This document shows positions 29,798 to 38,015 of a stretch of DNA of 64,000 nt, piece after piece. The stretch comes from Caballeronia sp. SL2Y3 (GTDB lineage Bacteria; Pseudomonadota; Gammaproteobacteria; Burkholderiales; Burkholderiaceae), in NCBI RefSeq assembly GCF_022879575.1, contig NZ_CP084260.1:310001-374000 (forward strand). The letters run 5' to 3'. The notes below the pieces were generated by a model. That model had not been told where the DNA came from, made no database searches, and saw only the letters and a program-made list of their open reading frames with translations. The translations under genes were made by a program, and so were the position numbers. The stretch's first letter is position 1, and every line of letters begins with the position of its first letter.

Positions 29798-29826
29798 TTG
29801 ACTATCTACCTATTGGTAGATAAAGT
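29798..29826 (+). promoter_or_regulatory. Promoter of the tetR-like gene
   Basis: -35 TTGACT at 29798-29803, a 17-bp spacer and -10 TAAAGT at 29821-29826. The spacer is filled by the palindromic operator at 29803-29822, the arrangement expected of an autorepressor. Confidence 0.65.
29803..29822. promoter_or_regulatory. TetR-type operator, site 1
   Basis: Perfect palindrome TATCTACC-TATT-GGTAGATA between the -35 and -10 boxes. Half-sites TCTACC/GGTAGA with four central bases have the same geometry as NemR-type operators. Confidence 0.65.
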
Positions 29827-29850
29827 ACGCCCATCGACATCGGATGAACG

Positions 29851-30420
29851 GTGAATCACGCGATGGACAAGTACACGGTACGCGAGGCGCTGCTGGATCA
29901 CGCGCAGACGGTCATGATGAAGCGCGGCTACAACGGCTTCAGTTATCGCGACTTGTCGGACCTCGTCGGCGTGAAGACGTCGAGCATCCACTACTACTTC
30001 CCGACGAAGGAAGACCTCGCGCTCGAAGCGGTGAACGCCTATAGCGCGGACGTCATGTCCTCGGTCTATGCCATCGACAGTTCGGCCTCCGCCGACAAGA
30101 AGCTCGACCGCTACACGAAGCTCTTTGGACGCATCATCGGCGACGGAACGCAAGTCTGCCTCTGCGGCATGCTGGCGGCGGACATTGAGTCGCTGCCGGA
30201 GAAAGTGCGGCATGCCATTCAGGCGTTCTTTCGCGCCAACGAAAACTGGCTGGCAAAGGTCCTCGCGGAAGGCGAGGCGCAGGACACGCTCGATGCCGGA
30301 GGCAAGCCCGAGGCGGCGGCGCGCGCCCTCTATGCCGCATTTCAAGGCAGTCTGCTCGCGTGCCGATTGTTTCAGACGCGGGCGCGTCTGGACGAAGTCG
30401 CCGCAACCGTGCGGCGGTAG
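29851..30420 (+). CDS. TetR/AcrR family transcriptional regulator
   Basis: 189 residues from a GTG, or 185 from the ATG at 29863 (MDKYTVREALL). The N-terminal helix-turn-helix is typical: GYNGFSYRDLSDLVGVKTSSIHYYFPTKE spans roughly residues 25-53 (given here as the HTH segment with YYF at its end). The ligand domain contains CLCGMLAAD near 103-111, a Cys-X-Cys pattern also found in electrophile-sensing relatives such as NemR, which is suggestive only. Its promoter carries a palindromic operator, and related sites precede the downstream esterase gene, so both are probable targets. Confidence 0.88.
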   Translation: MNHAMDKYTVREALLDHAQTVMMKRGYNGFSYRDLSDLVGVKTSSIHYYFPTKEDLALEAVNAYSADVMSSVYAIDSSASADKKLDRYTKLFGRIIGDGTQVCLCGMLAADIESLPEKVRHAIQAFFRANENWLAKVLAEGEAQDTLDAGGKPEAAARALYAAFQGSLLACRLFQTRARLDEVAATVRR

Positions 30421-30471
30421 ATAACCCTGTGGATAAGTCTGTGAAAAACCCGTTTTCCCTCGTGCCTTTGT

Positions 30472-30491
30472 CTATCGTTTGATAGGTAGAT
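30472..30491. promoter_or_regulatory. TetR-type operator, site 2 (candidate)
   Basis: CTATC-N8-GGTAGAT, the same spacing and same outer bases as site 1, although the left arm is imperfect. It lies 50 bases after the regulator stop and 190 before the esterase start. Confidence 0.45.
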
Positions 30492-30621
30492 TTTGGCGTA
30501 ACTGAAGCCGTCTGGGCGCAGTGCAGCGTCGTTCGCCTTTGAATGGCGCGCCCGGCTGCGGGTTGGCGTCAGCCGCGCTCTTGCCGCGCAGTGCATAAAG
30601 CTGGCGAATCCGCCGATGTGT

Positions 30622-30638
30622 CTATCTAGTAGTAGATT
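30622..30638. promoter_or_regulatory. TetR-type operator, site 3 (candidate)
   Basis: ATCTA-GTAG-TAGAT is a perfect short palindrome within CTATCTAGTAGTAGATT, 43 bases before the esterase ATG. It shares the outer half-sites with site 1 but lacks the inner CC/GG pair. Confidence 0.4.
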
Positions 30639-30680
30639 TACGTAAAACGTTCGTTTCCTTTTTACCGACCGGAGAACACC

Positions 30681-31706
30681 ATGAAAAAGCTGAAAGCCAC
30701 GTTGCTCGCCACCGCCGTTGCCACCGCCGTCCTGTCGCATACCGCAGCCGACGCCGCGCCGGTGCTCGAACCGACGACGCAGCAATTTATCGACACGCTC
30801 GCCGCGAAGAACGGCCCGCCGATCTACACGCTTTCTCCGGCGGACGCGCGCAACGTGCTCGCAGGCGCGCAAGCACAGCCGGTGAAGAAGGAAGCCGCGA
30901 AAATCGAAGACCGCGTGATAGAAGCCGGTCCGACAGGCAAGATCGCGCTGCGCATCGTCCGGCCGGCGCATGCGAAGGGCACGCTGCCGGTCATCATGTA
31001 TTTCCACGGCGGCGGCTGGGTGCTCGGCGACAAGAACACGCACGACCGGCTGGTGCGCGAGATTGCCAACGGCGCCGAGGCCGAAGTCGTGTTCGTCGAC
31101 TACGACCGGTCGCCGGAGACGAAGTATCCGGTGCCGATCGAAGAAGCGTACGCGGCGACGCGCTATGTGGCGGACCACGCCCGCGAGTTCAACGTCGATG
31201 CGTCGCGCATCGCGGTGGCCGGCGATAGCGTCGGCGGCAACATGGCCGCGGCCGTGACGCTGCTCGCGAAGGAGCGGGGCGGCCCGGCGCTGCGCGCGCA
31301 AGTCCTGTTCTATCCGGTGACGGACGCGAACTTCGACGACGGCTCGTACAACGAGTTCGCCAACGGCCCATGGCTCACGCGCGACGCGATGAAGTGGTTC
31401 TGGGACGCCTACGCGCCGAACGCGGCGGATCGCGCGAAGGTCACGGCGTCGCCGCTGCGCGCAAGCATCGATGAATTGAAGGGATTGCCGCCGGCGCTCG
31501 TCATCACCGACGAAAACGACGTGCTGCGCGACGAAGGCGAAGCCTACGCCCGCAAGCTGACCGAAGCCGGTGTACCGGTGACGTCCGTCCGCTACAACGG
31601 CACGATCCACGATTTCGTGATGCTGAACGCGCTGGCCGAGACGCCCGCCACGCGCGCCGCGATCGCGCAGGCCAACGCGACGCTCAAGGCCGCGCTGAAG
31701 AAGTGA
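30681..31706 (+). CDS. Exported alpha/beta hydrolase (HSL-type esterase)
   Basis: 341 residues. A signal peptide covers about residues 1-25 (Lys-rich start, Ala/Val core, ADAAP cleavage region). The hormone-sensitive-lipase motif HGGGWVLGD (oxyanion hole) lies near 113-121, the nucleophile in GDSVGGNMA near 187-195, the acid in ALVITDENDVLRDEGE near 274 and the His in TIHDFVML near 308-315. It would hydrolyse short-chain esters in the periplasm or outside. A good ribosome site (CCGGAGAACACC) precedes the ATG. It is probably controlled by the TetR protein upstream. Confidence 0.9.
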   Translation: MKKLKATLLATAVATAVLSHTAADAAPVLEPTTQQFIDTLAAKNGPPIYTLSPADARNVLAGAQAQPVKKEAAKIEDRVIEAGPTGKIALRIVRPAHAKGTLPVIMYFHGGGWVLGDKNTHDRLVREIANGAEAEVVFVDYDRSPETKYPVPIEEAYAATRYVADHAREFNVDASRIAVAGDSVGGNMAAAVTLLAKERGGPALRAQVLFYPVTDANFDDGSYNEFANGPWLTRDAMKWFWDAYAPNAADRAKVTASPLRASIDELKGLPPALVITDENDVLRDEGEAYARKLTEAGVPVTSVRYNGTIHDFVMLNALAETPATRAAIAQANATLKAALKK

Positions 31707-31722
31707 TGCGCCAATGCCGGGC

Positions 31723-31745
31723 CGCTCCCGCCTTGCGCGGGAGCG
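31723..31745. terminator. GC hairpin between convergent esterase and GST genes
   Basis: CGCTCCCGC pairs perfectly with GCGGGAGCG around five bases. No T tract is present on either strand. Confidence 0.4.
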
Positions 31746-31751
31746 CGGCGC

Positions 31752-32363
31752 TCAGCGCGGCTCGGTATCGATGAACGATTGCCGTTGCGCGAGCCGCGCG
31801 TAGAACTTGTCGAGCGCCGGGTGCGCCTCGCGCCAGTCGAGGTCCGGCATGCGGAAGTCGAGATAGCCGAGCGCGCAGCCGCACGCGATGTCGGCGAGCG
31901 TGAAGCGGTTCGCGGAGCACCACTGTTTCGCGTCGAGACCACGCGCCATCGCGCGCAGAGCATCCTCGATCTTGTGCCGCTGCCGCGCAATCCACTTCTC
32001 GCTGCGCTGTGCTTCGTCGCGCAGCACGCCTTCCAGGCGAATCAGAACGGCGGCGTCGAGCATGCCGTCCGCGAGCGCTTCCCAGCAGCGCACTTCGGTG
32101 CGCTCGCGCCGTTCCTGCGGCAACAGCTTGCCCACGGGCGTCAGCGTGTCCACGTATTCGCAGATCACGCGCGAATCGAACACCGCCTCGCCGCCGTCCA
32201 GAATCAGACACGGCACTTTGCCGAGCGGGTTGAAGTCGTGGATCTTGGAATCGGATGCCCAGACGTCTTCGAGCACCAGTTCGCAGTCGATCTTCTTTTC
32301 CGCCATCACGATCCGCACCTTGCGGACGAATGGACTCGTGTGCGAACCGATCAGTTTCATCAT
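31752..32363 (-). CDS. Glutathione S-transferase family protein
   Basis: 203 residues. Thioredoxin-like N-domain with the opening MKLIGSHTSPFVRKVRIVMAEKK, in which Ser/Pro near residue 9 form the glutathione-activating site; cis-Pro motif GKVPCLIL near 46-53; Glu/Ser pair VFDSRVICEYVD near 60-71; all-helical C-domain thereafter with TLADIACGCALGYLD. The substrate is unknown. It is convergent with the esterase. Confidence 0.92.
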   Translation of the reverse strand: MMKLIGSHTSPFVRKVRIVMAEKKIDCELVLEDVWASDSKIHDFNPLGKVPCLILDGGEAVFDSRVICEYVDTLTPVGKLLPQERRERTEVRCWEALADGMLDAAVLIRLEGVLRDEAQRSEKWIARQRHKIEDALRAMARGLDAKQWCSANRFTLADIACGCALGYLDFRMPDLDWREAHPALDKFYARLAQRQSFIDTEPR

Positions 32364-32556
32364 CTATTCTTCGCGTTCGTTTCGGATAAAGCGGAGGTCG
32401 ATCTTAACCGGGCGCGCCTGCGCCAACCGCATTTTCGAGATGCGGCGCAGGCCGGTGTCGTCTGGCGACAACATGCCGTTGCGACAAGACGCTCAGTGCT
32501 GCTCATCAGCAGACGAAACACGGTGCGAAGCAGACGGAAATATCGGGTTCCTATGC

Positions 32557-32581
32557 GTTCGGCGCATGCAACGCGCCGAAC
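32557..32581 (-). other. 9-bp perfect inverted repeat just after pqiC
   Basis: GTTCGGCGC and GCGCCGAAC flank seven bases directly after the pqiC stop. It lacks a T tract; it may stabilise the 3' end of the pqi message. The 200 bases between here and the GST start hold no gene that I can recognise. Confidence 0.4.
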
Positions 32582-33286
32582 TTACTGCGCGCTGGCCGTC
32601 GTCGCGCCATCCGACGCCGGGCACGGCAAAACCGGCGCGGGGCGCGCGCTGGCCGCCGCCGCCTTGCCCTTGGCGGACGATGGCGCCGCCACAGCGGGCG
32701 GCAGCGCAGCGAGACTTCGCACGCCTGCCGAAATCGCCGTGGCGAGCGCATTCACCGCTTTGCGATGCCCGTCGACCAGCGCGCCGTAGCCTTCGCCGAC
32801 AGGCTCGGCCTCGACCGTTCGACAGGTCATGACCGTCTGCGAACCGGCGGCGCGCACGCTCCAGACCGCATCGAGCACGGCCCGCGAGCCCGGCCACGAC
32901 TCGAACCGCTGCACCTTCACCGTCACGCGATACACCGGCGCGGACTCCGGATACGGCGTGCCGTAGACATCGATCGCATTCAACTGCTGCGACAGATCGC
33001 TCGACAGCGCGCGCCGCACTTCGTCGCCGGGCAGCGAGGCCCAGCGTTCCTGTTCCAGCACGCTCACCTGCGCGGGACTCGTCTGCACGACCAGCTGATT
33101 GCGCGAAACCTGCTCCGGCATGTCCACCGGCGCGAGCTGGAAATAGAACGCCGCCGCAGAGGACGACACCGCAGCCGGCGTCTGCGCCGCGCCGCCCAGG
33201 GTATAGAACCGGCTCGACGGCGAGGACGCGCACGCGCACAGCGCGCCCGCCGCGCCCACGGTCAACAACAACGCGCCGAACCTCAT
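32582..33286 (-). CDS. pqiC: PqiC: outer-membrane lipoprotein of the PqiABC lipid transport system
   Basis: 234 residues. A lipoprotein signal peptide ends in the lipobox CACASS near residue 19-22, and an ABC-type auxiliary domain (DUF330) covers about 27-200. PqiC forms the outer-membrane end of the PqiB needle that bridges the periplasm. Its start overlaps the pqiB stop (ATGA). A long reading frame that continues upstream inside pqiB is not coding. The C-terminal Ala/Pro-rich tail of about 35 residues is longer than usual. Confidence 0.9.
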   Translation of the reverse strand: MRFGALLLTVGAAGALCACASSPSSRFYTLGGAAQTPAAVSSSAAAFYFQLAPVDMPEQVSRNQLVVQTSPAQVSVLEQERWASLPGDEVRRALSSDLSQQLNAIDVYGTPYPESAPVYRVTVKVQRFESWPGSRAVLDAVWSVRAAGSQTVMTCRTVEAEPVGEGYGALVDGHRKAVNALATAISAGVRSLAALPPAVAAPSSAKGKAAAASARPAPVLPCPASDGATTASAQ

Positions 33287-34944
33287 GGTTTGTCCTCCGG
33301 TTTCCCGCGCAAGAGCGATTCCGGATGACGTTCCAGATAATCCGCCAGCGCATTGAGCGATTGAAGCGTCCGCGTCAGTTCCTGCATCGCCTGATGCACG
33401 TCGGACTGAAGCGGCGAGTCCTGCTGCAGCGTCGATTGCGCCGCGCCGAAGGTTTTCTTCGCCTGCGTGAGCGTGTCGCGCATTTCCGGCATGACTTCCT
33501 TGTTGAGCTGGTCGAAGAGTGTATTGGCGTTCTTCAGCGACCCGTTGAGATTCGTGCCGATCTGGTCGAACGGAATCTTGTCCAGCTTGCGCGCGATGTC
33601 GGCAATCTGCAGTTGCAGTTCGTCGAGCGTGTTCGGCACTGTCGGCAGTTCGATCGGATCGCTCGCGACGTTCACCTTCGCGGGCGCGGCTTTCGGGAAG
33701 AAGTCGAGCGCGACGTAAAGCTGGCTCGTCAGCAGATTGCCGGTGCGCAACTGTCCGCGCAGGCCACGCTTGACGAGCAACTCGAGCATGTCGTGGCTCT
33801 GCTCCGTTCCCTGTTCGGGCAGCGCGGCTTTCGCGCGGCGGCCGAGCCGGTCCGGATAAAGATCGATGGTCACGGGCATCATGAACGAATGCGTCTGCTG
33901 GTCGTATCGCACGCCGATGCCCGTCACCTGCCCGAGCACGATGCCGCGGAAATCGACCGGCGCGCCGACCGACAAGCCGCGCAACGACTGATTGAAGTTC
34001 ATCACCACATGCACGGGATCGCCATCGGGGTCGCGCATCGCGTCGGCCTGATCCGAGGCGAGGCGGAAGGTTGCGTTCTCCTTCGCTTGCGCGCCGGCCT
34101 GCTGATTCGGCGGCGTCTGAAACGCGATGCCGCCGAGCACGACGGTGGCGAGCGACTGCGTGTTGAGCGTGAAGCCGCTCGAATCCAGCCGCAGATCGAC
34201 GCCGCTCGCGTGCCACCAGCGCGAGTTCGTGCCGACGTACTGGTCGTACGGCGCGTTCACGAAGACCTGCATGGTGACGCCGGTGCCGTCTTTATCGAGC
34301 GAAAACGCCGTCACCTGCCCGACCTGCACGCGCCGGTAGTACACCGGCGAGCCGATGTCCAGCGAGCCGAGCGATTCGCCGTGCAGCGTGAACGTGTGTC
34401 CTTTCTGGTCGCCGGTGACGGCAGGCGGCGTCTCCAGACCGACGAAGTAGGTCTGGTCCTCGGTCGATTTCCCCGCGTCCGCGCCGATGTACGCGCCGGA
34501 AAGCAGCGTGGAAAGGCCGGTGACGCCGCTTGCCGCCACGCGCGGGCGCACGACCCAGAAGCGCGTGTCCTTCACGGCGAAATCGGTGGCTTCCTTCGTG
34601 AGCTGCACATCGACGAGCACGCGCGAATGATCCTTCGACAGCGTGATGGTCTTGACCGTGCCGATGTCCACGTCCTTGAACTTGACCTTGGTCTTGCCGG
34701 GCTCCAGGCCCTCGGCGCTTACGAAACTGATGGTCACGGTCGGGCCGCGGCTCGACACCGTCTTCACGACCAGAAACACGCCGATCAGCGCCGCGACGAT
34801 CGGAATGACCCACACGAGCGACGGCAGCCAGCGGCTGCGCGGCTCGATCACCGGCTCGGGCAGTCTCGGCGGCAGGCCGTCGCCGCTCGTTTCCTCGGGA
34901 GGCTTAGGCGTATCCGGCCCATTCGGACCTTGGGCACTAGTCAT
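33283..34944 (-). CDS. pqiB: PqiB: MCE-domain intermembrane transport protein
   Basis: 553 residues. One N-terminal membrane helix (about 39-61, after a Pro-rich cytoplasmic head) anchors three tandem MCE/MlaD domains (about 65-155, 180-260, 295-390). A C-terminal helical region (about 440-540) forms the needle. PqiB makes a hollow tube that carries lipids across the periplasm. Its start lies eight bases inside the end of the second pqiA gene, so the operon pqiA-pqiA-pqiB-pqiC is translationally coupled. Confidence 0.94.
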   Translation of the reverse strand: MTSAQGPNGPDTPKPPEETSGDGLPPRLPEPVIEPRSRWLPSLVWVIPIVAALIGVFLVVKTVSSRGPTVTISFVSAEGLEPGKTKVKFKDVDIGTVKTITLSKDHSRVLVDVQLTKEATDFAVKDTRFWVVRPRVAASGVTGLSTLLSGAYIGADAGKSTEDQTYFVGLETPPAVTGDQKGHTFTLHGESLGSLDIGSPVYYRRVQVGQVTAFSLDKDGTGVTMQVFVNAPYDQYVGTNSRWWHASGVDLRLDSSGFTLNTQSLATVVLGGIAFQTPPNQQAGAQAKENATFRLASDQADAMRDPDGDPVHVVMNFNQSLRGLSVGAPVDFRGIVLGQVTGIGVRYDQQTHSFMMPVTIDLYPDRLGRRAKAALPEQGTEQSHDMLELLVKRGLRGQLRTGNLLTSQLYVALDFFPKAAPAKVNVASDPIELPTVPNTLDELQLQIADIARKLDKIPFDQIGTNLNGSLKNANTLFDQLNKEVMPEMRDTLTQAKKTFGAAQSTLQQDSPLQSDVHQAMQELTRTLQSLNALADYLERHPESLLRGKPEDKP

Positions 34945-35626
34945 ATTTCTTTCCTGACGGTTCTATGTTGTCCCATATCAGACGCGGGTCGAACTGCATG
35001 GACGCGATCATCGTCAGGACGACGACGGACGCGAACGCGAGCGCGGCCGGCCCCGCCGTAATGACCGCGACCGACTTGAAGCGCACCAGCGCGACGGTGA
35101 GCGTGACGACGAAGATATCGAGCATCGACCATCGGCCGATGCCTTCGACGATGCGATAGAGCGTCGTGCGCTGACGCGGACGCCACGTCGAGCGCCGCTG
35201 CACGCTCACGAGCAGAAACGCGAGCGACAGCAGCTTCAGCATCGGCACGAGAATGCTCGCCACGAAAATGACCACGGCGAGCGGATAGTCGCCATCGTTC
35301 CAGAACAACGCGACGCCGCTCATGATGGTGTCGTCTTCCGCGCCGAGAATCGACGACGTGTGCAGCATCGGATAGACGTTCGCGGGAATGTAGAGGATCG
35401 CCGCGCTGATGAGCAGCGCCCACGTGCGCGCAATGCTGTCCGGATTGCGCCGGTGCACGGCCGCGCCGCAGCGCGTGCAGCGCTGCTTTTCGACTGTGCG
35501 CGCGAGCGGCTGCACGAGGCCGCAGGCGTGGCAGCCGACTACGCGCTCGCGCGAGGCCGTCGTGAAAAGCGTGGGCGGTTCGGCGCCGGGCGCGGGCGAG
35601 TCGGTGTTGCGCGGCGCGTCGGTCAC
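34937..35626 (-). CDS. pqiA: PqiA-family inner-membrane protein, C-terminal half homologue
   Basis: 229 residues from a GTG that overlaps the stop of the preceding pqiA gene. A zinc-ribbon-like CxxC pair of motifs (CHACGLVQP and CTRCGAAV, about 33-57) precedes four hydrophobic helices. This corresponds to the second half of the two-module E. coli PqiA. Role: inner-membrane component of the PqiABC transporter. The two halves as separate genes are common in Burkholderiaceae. Confidence 0.88.
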   Translation of the reverse strand: MTDAPRNTDSPAPGAEPPTLFTTASRERVVGCHACGLVQPLARTVEKQRCTRCGAAVHRRNPDSIARTWALLISAAILYIPANVYPMLHTSSILGAEDDTIMSGVALFWNDGDYPLAVVIFVASILVPMLKLLSLAFLLVSVQRRSTWRPRQRTTLYRIVEGIGRWSMLDIFVVTLTVALVRFKSVAVITAGPAALAFASVVVLTMIASMQFDPRLIWDNIEPSGKKYD

Positions 35627-36282
35627 GATTTCTGCCTCGCGGGCGGCGCGACGGCTGCACGCTCGCGCAGGGGAAGCTGACCCGCGAGATCCCAGAGCGA
35701 GCGCGGATCGAAACTGACGACGACCGCCACCATCAGCGTGAGCGCGCCGAACGCGAAAAGCGCGGCCTCCGGAATCACGCGCGCGACGCTCAGCATCTTC
35801 ACGAGCGTGACGAGCACGCCGAGCATGAACACTTCGATCATGCCCCACGGCCGCACGAACTGAATCGCGCGCAAGGTGAGGTGAAAGCCCGGCGGCACGT
35901 AACCAGCGCGCACGGGCATCAGCACGTAGAGCAGCGCGGTCAGTTCGCAAAGCGGAAACAGGATGGTCGCGCAAAACACGAGCACCGCGACAAATTCCAT
36001 ATGCTCGCCCCACAGCGCGATGATCGCGCCGATGAGCGTCGTCTGCGAGGTAATGCCGTTCGCGTCGAGCTCGACGATGGGAAACGCCTGCGCGATGACG
36101 AAGGTGATGAGCGCGGCGAGCGTCGTCGCGCAGATGCGGTCGAGGTTGGATGTCATGCCGCGGTAGAGTCGCGCGCCGCAGCGCGGACAGTTCGCGGTGC
36201 TATGTTCGGGCAGCGCGCGCTTTCTGGAGAGCGCGTCGCATTCATGACATGCGATCAGTTCTTCTGAATCGTTCACATTCAT
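35623..36282 (-). CDS. pqiA: PqiA-family inner-membrane protein, N-terminal half homologue
   Basis: 219 residues. The zinc-ribbon-like head has CHECDALSRK and CPRCGARLYRG (about 12-42), followed by about four hydrophobic helices. It corresponds to the first module of PqiA. First gene of the pqi operon. Its stop overlaps the GTG of the second pqiA gene by four bases. E. coli pqi responds to superoxide through SoxS; no such site is apparent here. Confidence 0.88.
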   Translation of the reverse strand: MNVNDSEELIACHECDALSRKRALPEHSTANCPRCGARLYRGMTSNLDRICATTLAALITFVIAQAFPIVELDANGITSQTTLIGAIIALWGEHMEFVAVLVFCATILFPLCELTALLYVLMPVRAGYVPPGFHLTLRAIQFVRPWGMIEVFMLGVLVTLVKMLSVARVIPEAALFAFGALTLMVAVVVSFDPRSLWDLAGQLPLRERAAVAPPARQKS

Positions 36283-36693
36283 AGTCGATGCCGGGCCTTC
36301 TCATGCGTGTTCGTGGGGCGCCGCAAGATCGGCCCGGGGCAGTAAGAGCAAGTCCCGGGCCAGCGCGCACGGTAGCAGCATGGTATCAAAGACCGATGAC
36401 GCGCGACGATACGGCACGCTGGAAGCGCAAGTGGGACCGGCGCGGAATAAACCGGCCGACGGTTCCGTTCACTTCTGGCCGCGCCCGCAGGCGTCGACCG
36501 TTGCATGCGCGGAATAGTTCGTTGCATGGATGCAGTACATCGCTGCAAAACGGCCGCAAAGCCGCGCCAGTGCTGGCCCGGAGCCTGGGCGGCATGTTCC
36601 GGCGCGTGTGATGGCATTTCGCCGCTGTTCGGGTAGCATGGCGGCGCATGCATCGGCCAGACGCATATTACGCACATTCAGGACATCAGCATC
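36283..36693. other. Intergenic region between pqiA and the cytochrome b561 gene
   Basis: About 410 bases separating divergent genes. A hairpin GCCCGGG / CCCGGGC lies near 36332-36361. A minus-strand open frame of 132 codons (36279-36677) covers the region, but it has no ribosome site, is Arg/Pro/Cys-rich and overlaps the pqiA start, so it is not called. Promoters for both neighbours are presumably here but none stands out. Confidence 0.5.
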
Positions 36694-37263
36694 ATGGAAA
36701 GCAGTGTCGGCATCTCACAAGCCACTACGACCGAGCGATACGGCGCGACGGCAATCGCGTTTCATTGGCTCATCGCGCTCTTGATCGTCGGCGGGTTCTA
36801 TCTCGGTTGGATCATGACCGATATTCCCGGCTTCACCCCGACCAAGCTCAAGTACTTTTCGTGGCACAAGTGGATTGGCGTGACCGTGTTCGTGCTCGCG
36901 GCGCTGCGGCTCGTGTGGCGCATGACGCATCGCGCGCCGGCCATGCCGGCCGGCATGCCGCGCTGGCAGCAGGGCGCGGCGCACGTCACGCATATCTTGC
37001 TTTACGTGCTGATGATCGTGATTCCCGCATCCGGTTATCTGTACAGCTCGGCGGCGGGCTTGCAGGTCGTCTATCTCGGCGTGCTGCCGCTGCCGACGAT
37101 CATTGGCCCCGACAAGGCACTCAAGGCCACGCTGCGCATCGTCCATGTGGCGCTGAACTACGGCCTGCTCGTGCTGGTCGCGATGCATGTGCTCGCGGCG
37201 CTCAAGCATCATTTCGTCGATCGCGACGGCTTGCTCGGCCGCATGCTGCCCTTCATCAAGTGA
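36694..37263 (+). CDS. Cytochrome b561 family protein
   Basis: 189 residues with four membrane helices. Haem-ligand His candidates are in AIAFHWLIAL (residue 24), SWHKWIGV (about 58), LRIVHVALNY (about 152) and LVAMHVLAALKHH (about 168). Such diheme proteins carry electrons between the quinone pool and periplasmic acceptors. It is followed by two yceI genes on the same strand, a frequent combination, although the reason for the association is not known. Confidence 0.92.
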   Translation: MESSVGISQATTTERYGATAIAFHWLIALLIVGGFYLGWIMTDIPGFTPTKLKYFSWHKWIGVTVFVLAALRLVWRMTHRAPAMPAGMPRWQQGAAHVTHILLYVLMIVIPASGYLYSSAAGLQVVYLGVLPLPTIIGPDKALKATLRIVHVALNYGLLVLVAMHVLAALKHHFVDRDGLLGRMLPFIK

Positions 37264-37393
37264 TCGAGGCGCAACGTTCGATTGTTTCCTCGCCGTTGGC
37301 AAGGCATGTCCGGCTCATTGTTGGTTCCCGCATGCTTTTGATTTCCAATACCGGTTGCTCGTCGATACGTCTAAAAAGGCACAAAAGGCACAC

Positions 37394-37957
37394 ATGAAAA
37401 TGAAACTCAATGGTTGGATGCTGGCGGCGGTGGCCGCGGCATCGCTCGCCACGGCGGCGGGCGCACAGGCGCAAGTGGATATGGCGAAGAGCTCGGTCAT
37501 CGCCACGTCCAAGCAAATGAACGTGCCCACCGACGGCAAGTTCAACAAGTTCAACGCGCAGATTTCGTTCGATCCGGCCAAGCCTGCGGCGGGCAGCGCG
37601 AACATCACCATCGACACCGGCAGCTACGACCTCGGCGACGACGACTACAACAAGCAGGTGCGCGGCAAGGAATGGTTCGACAGCGCGACGTATCCGACCG
37701 CCACGTTCGTTTCGAGCGCCATTGCGCCGGCGGGCGGCAATCAGTACAAGGTCACGGGCAAGATCACGATCAAGGGCAAATCGCAGACGGTCACGGTGCC
37801 TGTCACCGTCACGCAGCAGGGCGCGACCGAAACCTTCGACGGCTCCTTGCCGATCAAGCGCTCGCAGTTCGATGTGGGCACGGGCGAGTGGAAGGACACG
37901 TCGGTGGTCGCGGACGATGTCGTCATCAAGTTTCATATCGTCGCCGCGAAGAAGTAA
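37394..37957 (+). CDS. YceI family periplasmic protein, copy 1
   Basis: 187 residues. The ATG at 37394 gives a signal peptide cleaved near residue 26 (GAQAQVD). The mature part is a YceI lipocalin-like barrel that in relatives binds a polyisoprenoid such as ubiquinone-8. Typical blocks are KFNAQISFDP and EWFDSATYPTATFVSS near 93-108. It lacks the usual N-terminal DPxHS motif, having MAKSSVIATSKQ instead, which marks it as a divergent member. It follows cytochrome b561 by 130 bases. Confidence 0.87.
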   Translation: MKMKLNGWMLAAVAAASLATAAGAQAQVDMAKSSVIATSKQMNVPTDGKFNKFNAQISFDPAKPAAGSANITIDTGSYDLGDDDYNKQVRGKEWFDSATYPTATFVSSAIAPAGGNQYKVTGKITIKGKSQTVTVPVTVTQQGATETFDGSLPIKRSQFDVGTGEWKDTSVVADDVVIKFHIVAAKK

Positions 37958-38015
37958 GCGGCGGCCGTTTCGTTCAACAACGTAAATTCAACGTTCATTC
38001 AGTCAGGAGAAGCAC

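Noticed and set aside
36279..36677. Minus-strand 132-codon frame before pqiA
   Set aside because: No ribosome site, low-complexity composition and overlap with the pqiA start; described instead as intergenic.
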